Source of the DNA: Mesorhizobium sp. B2-7-2
GTDB lineage: Bacteria; Pseudomonadota; Alphaproteobacteria; Rhizobiales; Rhizobiaceae
Length of the DNA stretch: 64,000 nucleotides
Assembly (NCBI RefSeq): GCF_006440775.1
Contig: NZ_VFTZ01000012.1
Span: 119,307 to 183,306 of the forward strand
Direction of reading: 5' to 3'
The number at the start of each line of letters is the position of its first letter. Positions within the stretch are counted from its first letter, which is position 1. Of this stretch, positions 1 to 9,293 are shown one piece after another. The notes under the pieces were generated by a model. It was not told the origin of the DNA, made no database searches, and was given only the letters and a program-made list of their open reading frames with translations. Position numbers and translations under genes: made by a program.

Positions 1-121
1 AGCCTCGACATACCCATCGGTCCAGAAATCTCAGCTGTGCTCTCCGAACCCCACCTTTCCGTTGTGCGGCTACCAGAGGAGAGGCGAGAGTGGAATCAAA
101 CCAAGGTGTAAGGAGCATCTG

Positions 122-1156
122 ATGTCGAACATGATGAAGGCGCTGGTGAAAGCCAAGGCCGAACCGGGCATCTGGATGGAAGAGGTGCCGGTGCCGGAGA
201 TCGGCCCCAACGACGTGCTGATCAAGATCAAAAAGACGGCGATCTGCGGCACAGACGTGCATATCTACAATTGGGACCAGTGGGCGCAAAAGACGGTGCC
301 GGTGCCGATGGTTACCGGCCATGAATTCGTCGGCACCGTCGCCGATTTCGGCGCGGCGGTCACCGAATACAAGCTCGGCCAGCGCGTGTCGGGCGAAGGC
401 CACACCGTCTGCGGTCATTGTCGCAACTGCCGTGCCGGGCGAGGGCATCTCTGCCGCAATACGCTCGGCGTCGGCGTCAACCGGCCGGGTGCCTTCGGCG
501 AGTATCTGGCGATCCCGCAGCACAATGTCGTGCCGATCCCCGATGATGTGCCCTACGAGATCGCCGCGATCTTCGATCCGCTGGGCAATGCCGTTCACAC
601 CGCTTTGTCATTCGATCTGGTCGGCGAGGACGTGCTGGTCACCGGCGCCGGGCCGATCGGCATCATGGGCGCGCTCGTCGCCCAATGCGTCGGCGCGCGA
701 AAAGTGGTCATCACCGACATCAATCCGGTGCGGCTGGCGCTTGCCAAAAAACTCGGCGTCCAGCATGTCGTGGATGCTTCGAAGGAAAAGCTGCGCGATG
801 TCATGCCGGCACTCGGCATGACCGAGGGTTTTGATGTCGGCCTCGAAATGTCGGGCGCAGCCCCCGCCTTCCGCGACATGATCGACACCATGAACAATGG
901 TGGCAAGATCGCCATTCTGGGCATCGCGCCGACCGGCTTCGAGATCGACTGGAACAAGGTCATCTTCAAGATGCTGCATCTCAAGGGCATCTACGGCCGC
1001 GAGATGTTCGAGACCTGGTACAAGATGATCGCGCTTGTGCAGGGCCCGCTGGATGTTTCCGGCCTGATCACCCACCGCATCGGAATCGACGATTTTCAGG
1101 CCGGCTTCGATGCGATGCGCAGCGGTAGTTCGGGCAAGGTGGTGATGGACTGGTGA
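122..1156 (+). CDS. tdh: L-threonine 3-dehydrogenase
   Basis: Zinc-dependent medium-chain dehydrogenase that oxidises L-threonine to 2-amino-3-ketobutyrate with NAD+ in the cytoplasm. The 344-residue product has the family length. Near the N-terminus are the catalytic-zinc motif [10 protein letters not shown] and GHEFVGTV; the structural-zinc cysteines follow in [16 protein letters not shown], and the Rossmann motif is [15 protein letters not shown]. The frame is open upstream to 62, but ATG 122 is preceded by AAGGAG at 110-115 and begins at the usual family N-terminus. The usual partner, 2-amino-3-ketobutyrate CoA ligase (kbl), does not follow; the next 220 bases show no gene. Identification is from family motifs and is firm. 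Confidence 0.95.
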   Translation: MSNMMKALVKAKAEPGIWMEEVPVPEIGPNDVLIKIKKTAICGTDVHIYNWDQWAQKTVPVPMVTGHEFVGTVADFGAAVTEYKLGQRVSGEGHTVCGHCRNCRAGRGHLCRNTLGVGVNRPGAFGEYLAIPQHNVVPIPDDVPYEIAAIFDPLGNAVHTALSFDLVGEDVLVTGAGPIGIMGALVAQCVGARKVVITDINPVRLALAKKLGVQHVVDASKEKLRDVMPALGMTEGFDVGLEMSGAAPAFRDMIDTMNNGGKIAILGIAPTGFEIDWNKVIFKMLHLKGIYGREMFETWYKMIALVQGPLDVSGLITHRIGIDDFQAGFDAMRSGSSGKVVMDW

Positions 1157-1380
1157 GGCGATTGGCCGGCCTAATGCTGACGGACAGCGCCCTGGCCTGC
1201 CGAAGATCTCCAAGAGCGGGAGCATGGCTGGTGCAAAACCATGGCTCCTGCCATCAACGTGCGACGCTCAATCGCGCCGCGACCTATCACGGCCCAATCG
1301 GACGGCAGCGCCTGTGGCAATTCGCCAGATGGGTCAAGGAACGCTCACTGGCTCCGACGCGATCACCTGTTTCGCAATGC

Positions 1381-2404
1381 CTAGGATCGAGGTCGAGGTG
1401 TTGTGGGCGTTTCAGTTGGCAAGACGGGATTTGTGATCTCCGGTCGCTTTCCGGTCACCGAATGAAGGTAGGCACCGATCCGATCGATTTCGATTTGCGC
1501 TAGCTCTTGGCCAAGCTGGGTGGTGCCCATGATGGCGACCGCCTCGCTCAGGTCCCAGACCTTGTCCGAATGAAAGTATACCGCGGTGATTGCTACGTTG
1601 CGCAGCGATGGCACGCGGAAAACATAGGATCATCTGGTACATTGGTGACGGCAAATCGTCCCTTGTCGTTCTCCGGCAGGATGTCGGCGCCAGGCTACTC
1701 TACGAGGCCGAATGGATAATAGCCTTCCCCACCGGAATGGCAGGAGGAGCAGTCCTTTTCCATAAAAAGGGCCAAGCCCTGTTTCGCTTCGGGATCAATG
1801 GGGGTGTCATCGCCATTGAGGTAGGCGTCGAAGGGGGCCGGCGCGACCAGTGTCGCCTCGTAGGCTGCGAGTGCAATGGCCACGTTTTCGAGGGTGATGG
1901 GATCGGCTTGCTCCGGGAAAGCAGATTGGAACAACTCCACATATTGCGGCATCGATTTGAACGTCTCGACCACTCGATGCGGTGTGTTGGCCATTTCGAC
2001 ACCGGCCTGTATCGGCCCTTTGGCCTGAGCTTTCAGGTCTTCGGCGCGACCGTCCCAAAAATGTGATTTGTTGAAGACAGAGTTAAACACCGTCGGCGCG
2101 TCGCGCTGCCCCTTCTGCCAACCATGGCCAATCGAAGTTTCACGATTGTCGTCGCCCCGGTGGCCAGGTTGTGGCACGAAGTGCAGGAGAAAACGCCTGG
2201 GGACGAGAGGCGTGGATCGAAGTACAGCGCCTTGCCGAGGGCAACCTTCTCCGGTGTGCTTGGGTTGTTGGTGACTGCCAGTATGGATGGCAAGGGCTTG
2301 AAGATGGCCAGTGCCGTTTCCCTGAGGTCTGGCGGAAGGGACTGCTCAGCAAAGCTGTGGCCGCCACAAGCGCAACAGCCACCGCCAGGCAATAGAATTT
2401 TCAT
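1381..2404 (-). pseudogene. Di-heme cytochrome c peroxidase (MauG/CcpA family), shattered
   Basis: Reading leftwards from ATG 2402-2404, pieces of one periplasmic cytochrome c peroxidase appear in order in different frames. First comes a signal-peptide core ([15 protein letters not shown]) that is out of frame with the start codon. Next is a first heme region with CTSCH, then a middle part containing FWDGRAEDL and a second heme site CSSCH (1695-2177), and finally the C-terminal part PSLRNVAITAVYFHS (1381-1614). At least three frameshifts separate these parts, so no full enzyme can be made. An intact member reduces hydrogen peroxide with electrons from cytochrome c. The ordered collinear pieces make the identification secure; individual indels could in principle be sequence errors, but three together favour real decay. 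Confidence 0.88.
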
Positions 2405-2933
2405 AGATAGAGTCCGACTATGTGCACGGAAACCATTCTCCACATGCGGCCTGCGAACGCCCTGCGCTAGATCCGTGGATCAAGGGAATGGTGCCTGTCG
2501 ACCAAGATGATCGAGCGGCGAAAATAGTGACTGCGATTTATCCCCGACGGCCCCCGATACCAACAGTGGCGGGCGCGCAATCGCTATTTGTTCGCTGAGG
2601 GCTTGGTCGGTTCTGTTGCCTGTCGCCCCACGCTGGCGCAACGCCGACCTGTTTCGTACGCGCAAGGTCTTCCAGGTGCACGGCTCTTGGTGCTTACAAT
2701 TTTTCTGCGTCGTCCTCTCGCAACTCAACCGACAAGATCGCGACTGAACGGCGGATACCGGGCGCTTATGGACGGCGATTTCCGAGGAGATCAGCGTCGC
2801 GACAGCTTGTAACTGGCGCTATAGACCTCGATGTTGGACGAGCACCGAACAATCCTGTCGCGAGATTTGTTGCGTTCGTCGGAAATCATCACTAGAAGGC
2901 CACGCTCCGCAGACCAATCCACTGGAGAGTTTC
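2405..2933. other. No recognisable gene
   Basis: About 530 bases between the peroxidase remnant and the mucR-like gene. Short open frames exist on both strands, but none resembles a family I know and none has a convincing start. The last 100 bases presumably hold the mucR-like promoter; no clear -35/-10 pair was picked out. Confidence 0.4.
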
Positions 2934-3401
2934 ATGCCAGAAGAAGACTTCGAAAACGCCAACAACCTCATCGACCTTACCGCGGATGTTGTCTCAGCCT
3001 ATGTTTCCAACAATCCCGTCCCGGTGGGGGAGTTGCCTGCCCTGATCGGCCAAGTGCACGAAGCTTTGAAACGCACGGCGGCCGGTCGCGTCTCCGCACA
3101 AGAGCCGACGGCGTTGACGCCGGCCGTCCCGATCAGAAAATCGGTGACGCCGGACTACATTATTTCCCTTGAGGACGGCAAGAAATTCAAATCGCTAAAG
3201 CGCCATCTGTCGACCCATTACGGGCTGACACCCGATGAATATCGCGCCAAATGGGGTCTGCCGGCGGACTATCCCATGGTCGCGCCGAACTATGCGGCTG
3301 CGCGCTCTGCCCTGGCCAAGACAATGGGACTTGGGCGCAAACCGAAAGAGCCTGAAGTCTCGGCGCCCGAGAAGCGGTCTAGAAAGAAGGTACCAGCGTG
3401 A
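2934..3401 (+). CDS. MucR/Ros family transcriptional regulator, zinc-ligand cysteine replaced
   Basis: DNA-binding regulator of the MucR/Ros family, 155 residues. ATG 2934 has a GGAGAG ribosome site at 2924-2929. The N-terminal half is the oligomerisation region and the finger-like domain covers about residues 72-125, with DGKKFKSLKRHL and LPADYPMVAPNYAAARS diagnostic. In Ros the first two zinc ligands are cysteines. Here the corresponding positions are Ser78 and Asp81, with His91 and His95 kept. M. loti 'Ml' proteins of this family are known to fold and bind AT-rich DNA without zinc, so loss of the cysteine need not mean loss of function. Target genes cannot be told from the window. A strong terminator follows at 3466. 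Confidence 0.92.
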   Translation: MPEEDFENANNLIDLTADVVSAYVSNNPVPVGELPALIGQVHEALKRTAAGRVSAQEPTALTPAVPIRKSVTPDYIISLEDGKKFKSLKRHLSTHYGLTPDEYRAKWGLPADYPMVAPNYAAARSALAKTMGLGRKPKEPEVSAPEKRSRKKVPA

Positions 3402-3465
3402 CTTCCTCAATCCAGACCCGTTGAGGGGCTGGCAGCTCGATCGGCATGATGCGAGCGAAACATAG

Positions 3466-3491
3466 AAAGGCGGGATCAAATCCCGCCTTTT
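3466..3491 (+). terminator. Rho-independent terminator after mucR-like gene
   Basis: A perfect 11-bp stem, AAAGGCGGGAT / ATCCCGCCTTT with a CAA loop, begins 64 bases after the mucR-like stop codon and runs into TTTTCC. The symmetric A and T tracts mean it could act on both strands, but only the plus-strand gene ends nearby. Confidence 0.88.
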
Positions 3492-3586
3492 CCTTGCAGG
3501 GCGTGATTACACGCGCGAAGCGGAATGGAATTGACATAGCGCAGGGACACAGGAGACCGCGGCGGTAAAAGGACCAACTTTTCAGC

Positions 3587-4957
3587 TTGGGACGGAAACT
3601 GTTGCAGACCTCTATCCTGAAAGAATATCGCGAGGCTCTCCTGCCTTGGTACACCATCTATCCGACTGTGCCGGAGTTCACCGCCACCGTCAGGCCCGAA
3701 AGCTATCAGGAATGGCTAAGAGGTCTGCCGGCTGACGATCCGGTGTCTCTCTATCTCCACATTCCGTTCTGCCGATCGATTTGCTGGTATTGCGGCTTCC
3801 CAACCACGATTGCCCGCAATCAGGGTCCGATCCTCGATTATCTGGCCGTTCTGCGTGACGAGATCCGTTTGGTCTGGCAGCAAGTGCAGCAGGGGCTCGT
3901 CGTGAACGACGTGCATTTCGGCGGTGGAACCCCGACCCTGATCGGAGCAGCGGAGTTCTTGGCCATGATCCAACTCCTGCGCCGCCGCTTCGCGTTCAGG
4001 GAGTCCGCGACAATCGCCGTCGAAATTGACCCGCGCACCTTCACGGCCGAGATTGCCGAAGCAATGGGAGCAGCCAATGTGAGCCGCGCGAGTCTCGGAG
4101 TGCAGAGCTTTGATCCGATTGTTCAAAAAGCGATAAACCGCGTCCAGAGCGAGGCGCAGACGGCCGCTGCCGTCGAAGAGCTGCGCCGGCATGGGGTAAG
4201 CGGCATCAACGTCGATCTCATTTTCGGTCTTCCGAATCAGACAGTAGAGTCCTGCGTCCAGACTGCGGCGGCAACTGTCGCCATGCGCCCCAACCGGCTT
4301 GCGGTGTTCGGCTACGCGCACATTCCATCGGTGATAAAGAATCAGCGCCTGATCGAGACGACTGCGCTGCCGGACAGCGTCGCCCGCGCCGAACAGGCTG
4401 CGGCCGTGGCCGAGACGCTGGTCGCCGCCGGCTACCAAGAGATCGGCCTCGACCATTTCGCCTTGCCGGACGACGAACTTACGCTGGCGCAGACCAGTGG
4501 TCGGCTACGGCGTAACTCGCTGGGTTACTCGGCCGACACCTGCAAAACCCTGATCGGTTTCGGCGCGTCGGCTATCGGGCGGGTCGGCGAGGGTTACGTC
4601 CAGAACGAGGTAACACGTGAGTCCTACAGCCGGCACATAGCAGCTGGCCGTTTGGCGACGTCAAAAGGCTACCGGCTCACAGACGACGACCGCGTGCGAG
4701 CCGTGATCATAGAGCGGCTGATGTGCGATTTGCGGGCCGATGTGCCGGCAATTTGTGCGGCCTTTGGATTCGATCCAACTCGCCTTCTCGATTCGGCTGC
4801 TGAACGCTTGGCGAAGCTGGCTGAGGATGGGATAGTGGACATTGAAAACGGTTTCATCCGGGTGCGGCAGGAGCATCGTTTCGTAGTTCGCGCTGTTGCT
4901 GCCGCATTCGATGCTTTTCTCGACCGGGTTGTTCCACAGCACAGCCAATCAGCGTGA
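3587..4957 (+). CDS. hemN: HemN-like oxygen-independent coproporphyrinogen III oxidase (radical SAM)
   Basis: Radical SAM enzyme of the HemN family, 456 residues, expected to oxidise coproporphyrinogen III to protoporphyrinogen IX without oxygen, a step needed for heme in micro-oxic nodules. The Fe-S motif is FCRSICWYC (Cys62, Cys66, Cys69), followed by the GGGTP SAM motif and GFGASAIG. E. coli HemN has a fourth important cysteine at position 71; here residue 71 is Phe (CGF rather than CGC), as in HemW-type heme chaperones, although the N-terminal YTIYPTVPEF and overall length are HemN-like. The start is TTG 3587 with AAAAGGA 14 bases upstream; TTG 3602 is an alternative. No FixK/FNR box was found upstream. 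Confidence 0.88.
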   Translation: MGRKLLQTSILKEYREALLPWYTIYPTVPEFTATVRPESYQEWLRGLPADDPVSLYLHIPFCRSICWYCGFPTTIARNQGPILDYLAVLRDEIRLVWQQVQQGLVVNDVHFGGGTPTLIGAAEFLAMIQLLRRRFAFRESATIAVEIDPRTFTAEIAEAMGAANVSRASLGVQSFDPIVQKAINRVQSEAQTAAAVEELRRHGVSGINVDLIFGLPNQTVESCVQTAAATVAMRPNRLAVFGYAHIPSVIKNQRLIETTALPDSVARAEQAAAVAETLVAAGYQEIGLDHFALPDDELTLAQTSGRLRRNSLGYSADTCKTLIGFGASAIGRVGEGYVQNEVTRESYSRHIAAGRLATSKGYRLTDDDRVRAVIIERLMCDLRADVPAICAAFGFDPTRLLDSAAERLAKLAEDGIVDIENGFIRVRQEHRFVVRAVAAAFDAFLDRVVPQHSQSA

Positions 4958-5295
4958 GGTGCCAAAGCGATAAGCTCGTGCCGAACGGCAAGCTCCTAAA
5001 ACCGCCGCAGGCCCCGGTCACGGCGCCCCCTGCGCGGATTGAAGTGTTTGACGGTCCCGAATGGACGAGCGTGTCGCCGATAACGCGACACAGTCATCGA
5101 TGGTGACTTGTTTTGCGAGATGCCCGGCCGGTCGACGTCTTGTGCTTATGAATACTACTTTCGCAGGCAAGAAAACTGAGCGAAAACGACAAGATCGTCG
5201 GCGCGATGATCTCGTGGACGCGCGGCACGGTCGTGTCTTCTCATCAGTGATGAGGATCAACAGTTTTGGAGTTATGGGCAGAAACTACCCTAGCC
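4958..5295. other. No recognisable gene
   Basis: About 340 bases with only short open frames lacking family resemblance. Possibly residue of older rearrangements; no promoter or hairpin of note was seen. Confidence 0.35.
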
Positions 5296-6172
5296 TTAGC
5301 TAATAGCAACGTGGGAGGACCCGAGAATTCTAAAGCCATCAATATCCGCCAACGCAGCCAGCGCCGGGTGCGTCAAAACATGGCCAGCGACATCGATGAC
5401 ATATTTATGGGTGTCCAGCCGCTCGCATGTCGGACGCTCATAGACATTGAGAACGGCTAAATTATCCTTCGAGAACATGTTCAGGACACAACTGAGATTG
5501 CTCTGAAACGCGGAGGTGAAGTGTCGTCCGGTCAAATCCTGTCGGCGCAGGGGTCCTGCCCCCGAGCACCCACCACCGCTTAACGTTATGCAGCCCTTCT
5601 TCAATTCCTGTTCGCAATATCTGCAGATTGTACAGCTTGGCACCAAGCGCAGGACCAAATGCCGCTGTCGAGGGCGAGGCTTAGCGACTAAAGATGTCGC
5701 TCCCTTACGGCTCTCTCGCTCGACATTGGGCATGTTCTCGTCGAGCGACCCGGCCACCTCCTGCAAGGCTACGGCGTGGCCAAGCACCTTAGTGACTCAT
5801 CGAGAAACTCGCATCCTTGCTGGCCATCAGGCTATAGCTCAAGACCTTCGGGTACTCGGCGATGACCCTGGGAGACCTCAAGCGCAGGACTTGGTCGAGG
5901 TAGAGAGTGGTTCCGACCAGAGAGGTCGTAGCTGGAACGCATGCAACGTCGACGCAGCCATTCTCATATGCTTCGAACAATCCGTCGTTGAACGGAACGA
6001 GTTCAACTTGGTCGCCAAAGAGGTCTAGCGAGGCTTGATGTGTCCAGGTCCCCTCAGGGCCAATGTACCCTACCCGCTTGATCGCGGAGGTGTCGACCGC
6101 TGGAGGCTGGCTGAATTGCTGGTTCATTTCCTCGGCACGCTCGATCGATAATGCGTCAGAGCCCTCATTCAT
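5296..6172 (-). pseudogene. Prephenate dehydratase-like protein, frameshifted
   Basis: From ATG 6170-6172 the first part (to 5789) carries a prephenate dehydratase-type catalytic start, VGYIGPEGTWTHQAS, followed by FEAYENGCVDVACVPATTS, the family's substrate-site region. The middle (about 5480-5790) is recoverable only by changing frames (for example LGHAVALQEVAGSLDENMP). The end, 5300-5470, matches an ACT regulatory domain (NLAVLNVYERP, DVAGHVLTHPALAAL). The total span of about 860 bases equals a normal dehydratase gene, so this is a full-length gene broken by several indels, not a fusion. An intact form would convert prephenate to phenylpyruvate. The Thr-Trp-Thr-His motif is slightly divergent, so a related prephenate-modifying enzyme is also possible. 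Confidence 0.78.
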
Positions 6173-6468
6173 GAAAATCACACGCACGGGTTCATGACCG
6201 AAAATATAGCATTGATCGGTGGAAGCGAGCGGACCCACAAGAAGCTCGCAGCTTGGTCTCGTTGTCCAGATTCGTTCTGATGCGCGCGGTCGCCGTCGGC
6301 ATCTGCTACGTGAGAATCTACAGCAGAAAAAATAAGAGGGCTGGGACCCGCCCCTCCTCACTTGCAAACATCTTATTTCAGTAGAACTTGGCAGCTTCCC
6401 GCAAACCGCCGCCCGGTCAGCGGGAGATCCGTTTCTTGCCCGCTCCTATGGCGCGGTCAGTGGCACTT

Positions 6469-6490
6469 CTGCCCGGCTCTTGCCGGGCAG
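6469..6490 (-). terminator. GC-rich hairpin after cspA
   Basis: CTGCCCGGC and GCCGGGCAG form a perfect 9-bp stem with a 4-base loop, 14 bases beyond the cspA stop. No T-tract follows on the minus strand, so it is a weak terminator candidate or an mRNA-stabilising 3' hairpin. Confidence 0.5.
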
Positions 6491-6503
6491 AGGCAGAAAA
6501 AGA

Positions 6504-6716
6504 TCAGCCAGCTTTGCTGAGACTGCCTGCGGAGGACTTGCCGGTACGGCGGTCCTGTTCGACCTCGTAGTTGATCTTCTGGCCCTCATTAAGGGTCGAA
6601 AGGCCCGCTCGTTCGACAGCGGAAATGTGAACGAAAACGTCCTGACCTCCGTTGTCAGGCTGGATAAAACCGAATCCCTTGGTGCTGTTGAACCACTTCA
6701 CCGTTCCAGTCGCCAT
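6504..6716 (-). CDS. cspA: Cold-shock protein (CspA family)
   Basis: A 70-residue single cold-shock domain that binds single-stranded RNA and DNA in the cytoplasm. Both RNA-binding motifs are present, KGFGFI (RNP1) and VFVHIS (RNP2), after the usual start [10 protein letters not shown]. The start ATG is at 6714-6716. It stands alone, convergent with nothing intact, with a hairpin just downstream and more than 100 bases of leader region upstream, typical of genes with structured 5' UTRs. Identification is very secure; the exact physiological role (cold, stationary phase or symbiosis) is not deducible. Confidence 0.96.
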   Translation of the reverse strand: MATGTVKWFNSTKGFGFIQPDNGGQDVFVHISAVERAGLSTLNEGQKINYEVEQDRRTGKSSAGSLSKAG

Positions 6717-7129
6717 AGTCGTATTCCTTTGTAACCATTCAATGTAGGCAGGCCATAGGCCAGGTCCGCTTCATATCTGAGATTTTAGGGGCAGCAAAAG
6801 CGAAAATAGCAAAAGCCCCGGTCAAATCGCAAATCGGCTCGCAAGCTCCATCATGACCGCCTCTCGCGGAAGCGTCTCCCCGCGCTGGCGTTCCGAATGG
6901 CAAAACAAGTCCTGCAACGCTCCGGTAAATTCCAGACCGCGTCTATCGCTGTTTGGAGTCGTGTTAGGGGACCAGCGATCGGCCGATGTGGGCAGGAGTA
7001 CGCGGACGACCAGCAACTACAGGCGCGCGCTAACGCCACGATATTGGACATCTCCGAAGGGTAGCTCACCTAGCCACCTTTTTAAGCGGCGAGGGCTTCC
7101 CATTTCGGGCGGTGTAAGATGTCCGACAA
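6717..7129. other. Intergenic region, no recognisable gene
   Basis: About 410 bases upstream of cspA and of the first NifA-type module. It should contain the cspA promoter and leader. The last 60 bases are similar to sequence just upstream of the NifA boxes at 19.5 and 20.8 kb, so the repeated module starts here at about 7075. Confidence 0.45.
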
Positions 7130-7206
7130 TGTCGGATACGTCACATAGCTGAGTCCGACAATCACATCGCCGAAACGGGGTTTTCTCATTTGGCACGGTT
7201 CGTGCG
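7130..7206 (+). promoter_or_regulatory. NifA upstream activator site plus sigma-54 promoter
   Basis: TGT-N10-ACA at 7130-7145 matches the NifA activator-site consensus exactly. TGGCAC-N5-GTGC at 7191-7205 fits a -24/-12 sigma-54 promoter: GG and GC are ten bases apart, with one deviation in the -12 TTGC. The same pair with 60-61 base spacing occurs at 19.5, 20.8 and 29.6 kb. Downstream are an M16 peptidase remnant and then the gibberellin operon, which this promoter may now drive. Confidence 0.8.
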
Positions 7207-7399
7207 CAGTCATCGCAAACACGTCACGAGCCGAGGAGAGTCATCCAATGATCCCCAAAAAAATACCGTCTCACGTTTCCCAGATTAGCTCAAAGATGAC
7301 GCTCGTGTCAGGCCTCGAAACATGTTGATGCCTCATCTGGCTCGGGGCTACCCACCGCTCCACTATCTCCCACTAAAGGGACGAGCACGCAGCACCCTC

Positions 7400-7665
7400 A
7401 ACATAAGGGACAACTCACTTTGCCTCAAAACTTGCCCATCGGCCGGTCACCAAGAGACGCCGTCAGCAAACCTTCAGTCTGGCTCTTTTTGCGACCGCGC
7501 TGGCCTTCGTGAGCACCGCTCCGGTTCTGGCGGCTACCGATGACATCAAGGCGACGGCCAATCACGTCGCCGGCGAGTTTGACCGCGCGGTGGCCGAGAT
7601 CGGTGGCTCGCACGACGCCTTCACCTCCTATGACTATACTGCCTACCACCCTGGCGCGCGCCGGT
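7400..7665 (+). pseudogene. M16 zinc peptidase remnant (copy 1)
   Basis: A signal-peptide-like stretch (LALFATALAFVSTAPVLA) runs in frame into ATDDIKAT, and then, after an internal deletion, into AGEFDRAVAEIGGSHDAF and TSYDYTAYH, which is the typical M16 (insulinase/processing peptidase) sequence after the zinc motif. The HxxEH zinc site itself has been deleted. The expected start, by comparison with the copies at 19.8 and 21.0 kb, reads ATA instead of ATG. Rhizobial symbiotic plasmids carry such peptidase pairs (y4wA/y4wB of NGR234). The remnant ends abruptly just before the gibberellin genes, which suggests a deletion joining the two. Confidence 0.72.
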
Positions 7666-7693
7666 CAGATCAGCCAGCCAAGAGGTAACTAAG

Positions 7694-8986
7694 ATGGACG
7701 TGCAAGAAACCAAGACAGCATGCCGGGACGCCTTCGCCGAACTGGCGTCGCCAGCGTGCATCCACGACCCGTATCCGTTTATGCGGTGGTAGCGCGAGCA
7801 CGATCCGGTGCATCGCGCGGCCTCGGGCCTCTTTCTGTTGAGCCGCCACGCCGACATTTACTGGGCGCTCACGGCCACGGGCGATGCATTTCGGGGACCG
7901 GCGCCTGGCGAACTGGCGCGCTATTTCCCGCGTGCGGCGACCAGCCTGTCCCTCAATCTAATGGCGTCCACGATAGCGATGAAGGACCCACCGACGCATA
8001 CGCGTCTGCGCCGGCTGATCTCTCGCGATTTCACCATGCGCCAGATCGACAACCTGCGGCCGAGCATCGCGCGCATCGTCGCAGCGCGCCTGGACGGCAT
8101 GGCGCCCGCGCTGGAGCGCGGGGAGGCGGTGGATCTGCATCGGGAATTCGCGCTGGCCTTGCCCATGCTGGTCTTCGCCGAACTGTTCGGCCTGCCCCAG
8201 GACGACATGTTCGGGCTCGCCGCCGGCATCGGCGCCATTGTGGAAGGCCTGAGCCCGCACGCCAGCGATCCCCAGCTCGCCGCGGCGGACGCAGGCAGCG
8301 CCAGGGTGCAGGCCTACTTCGGCGACCTCATACAGCGCAAGCGCACCGATCCCCGCCATGACATCGTGTCGATGCTGGTCGGCGCACACGACGACGATGC
8401 CGACACGCTATCGGATGCAGAGTTGATCAGCATGCTGTGGGGCATGCTGCTGGGCGGCTTCACCACCACTGCTGCGGCCATCGACCACGCGGTCCTGGCG
8501 ATGCTGGCTTATCCCGAACAGCGGCATTGGCTGCAGGGAGACGCCGTGGAGGTGAAGGCATTCGTCGAAGAAGTCCTGCGCCGCGACGCGCCCGTCCTGT
8601 TCAGCGCCACTCCGCGTATCGCCCAGCGCGACATCGAACTGGGCGGCGTGGTGATCCCGAAGAACGCGGACGTTCGCGTGCTGATCGCGGCCGGCAATCG
8701 CGACCCGGACGCCTTCGCCGATCCCGACCGCTTCGATGCCGTGCGGTTCTACGGCACCAATCCGGGCATGTCGACCGACGGGAAGATCATGCTCAGCTTC
8801 GGCCACGGCATCCACTTCTGCCCCGGTGCGCAACTGGCCCGGATGCAGTTGGCCGAGAGCCTGCCGCGGATCCAGGCGCGCTTCCCCACGCTGGCATTGG
8901 CCGAGCAGCCGACCCGGGAGCCCTCCGCGTTCCTTAGGACGTTCCTCGCGCTGCCGGTGCGGCTGAATGCGCAGGCAGGGGGCTGA
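7694..8986 (+). pseudogene. cyp114: Cytochrome P450 CYP114 of the gibberellin operon, in-frame amber stop
   Basis: Apart from one TAG codon at 7790-7792 (codon 33, in MRW*REHDP), the frame is open from ATG 7694 to 8986 and encodes a 430-codon P450. The heme-binding loop is [12 protein letters not shown] (Cys at about 376) and the oxygen-activating helix region is [14 protein letters not shown]114 with its ferredoxin oxidises ent-kaurenoic acid and contracts ring B to GA12-aldehyde. I assign CYP114 rather than CYP112 because the ferredoxin gene follows after a single base, as in other rhizobial operons. The restart at GTG 7808 would lack the membrane-proximal N-terminus. The amber codon is one base from TTG (Leu), so suppression or a very recent mutation is possible. 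Confidence 0.82.
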
Positions 8987-8987
8987 G

Positions 8988-9293
8988 ATGCGCGTCGTGG
9001 TCGACCAGGATCTGTGCGGAACCACCGGGCAGTGCGTGCTTACGCTGCCGGGCACCTTTCGCCAGCGCGAACCGGACGGCGTGGCTGAAGTGTGCGTGGC
9101 GACGGTCCCGCAGGCGTTGCACGTCGCCGTGCGGCTCGCGGCCAGCCAGTGCCCGGTCGCCGCCATTCGGGTCATCGAAAGCGACGCTGGCGATGACGAG
9201 CGCGCCAGCGCCGACGCTGCGCCTTCTCGGCGGAACCCGAGCGGCATGCCGCGAAAGACCAACAATCCAGAAGGACACGATGGGACGGTTTGA
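8988..9293 (+). CDS. Gibberellin-operon ferredoxin (Fd_GA)
   Basis: A 101-residue ferredoxin, the electron donor to CYP114 in bacterial gibberellin synthesis. The N-terminal 65 residues form the cluster domain: VDQDLCGTTGQCVLTLP gives a C-x5-C pair and ASQCPVAAI the last Cys-Pro, a 3Fe-4S-type pattern. The C-terminal 35 residues are hydrophilic and probably flexible. ATG 8988 lies one base after the P450 stop, so the two genes are translationally coupled. The gene overlaps the following SDR start by 14 bases. It is intact although both its P450 partner and the next enzyme are broken. Confidence 0.88.
   Translation: MRVVVDQDLCGTTGQCVLTLPGTFRQREPDGVAEVCVATVPQALHVAVRLAASQCPVAAIRVIESDAGDDERASADAAPSRRNPSGMPRKTNNPEGHDGTV

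Noticed and set aside
1153..1503. 116-codon frame after tdh as a kbl fragment or new gene
   Set aside because: No similarity to 2-amino-3-ketobutyrate CoA ligase and no start signal. It partly overlaps the peroxidase remnant.
3520..3586. FNR/FixK box upstream of hemN
   Set aside because: TTGAC near 3530 has no matching ATCAA half-site at the right spacing.
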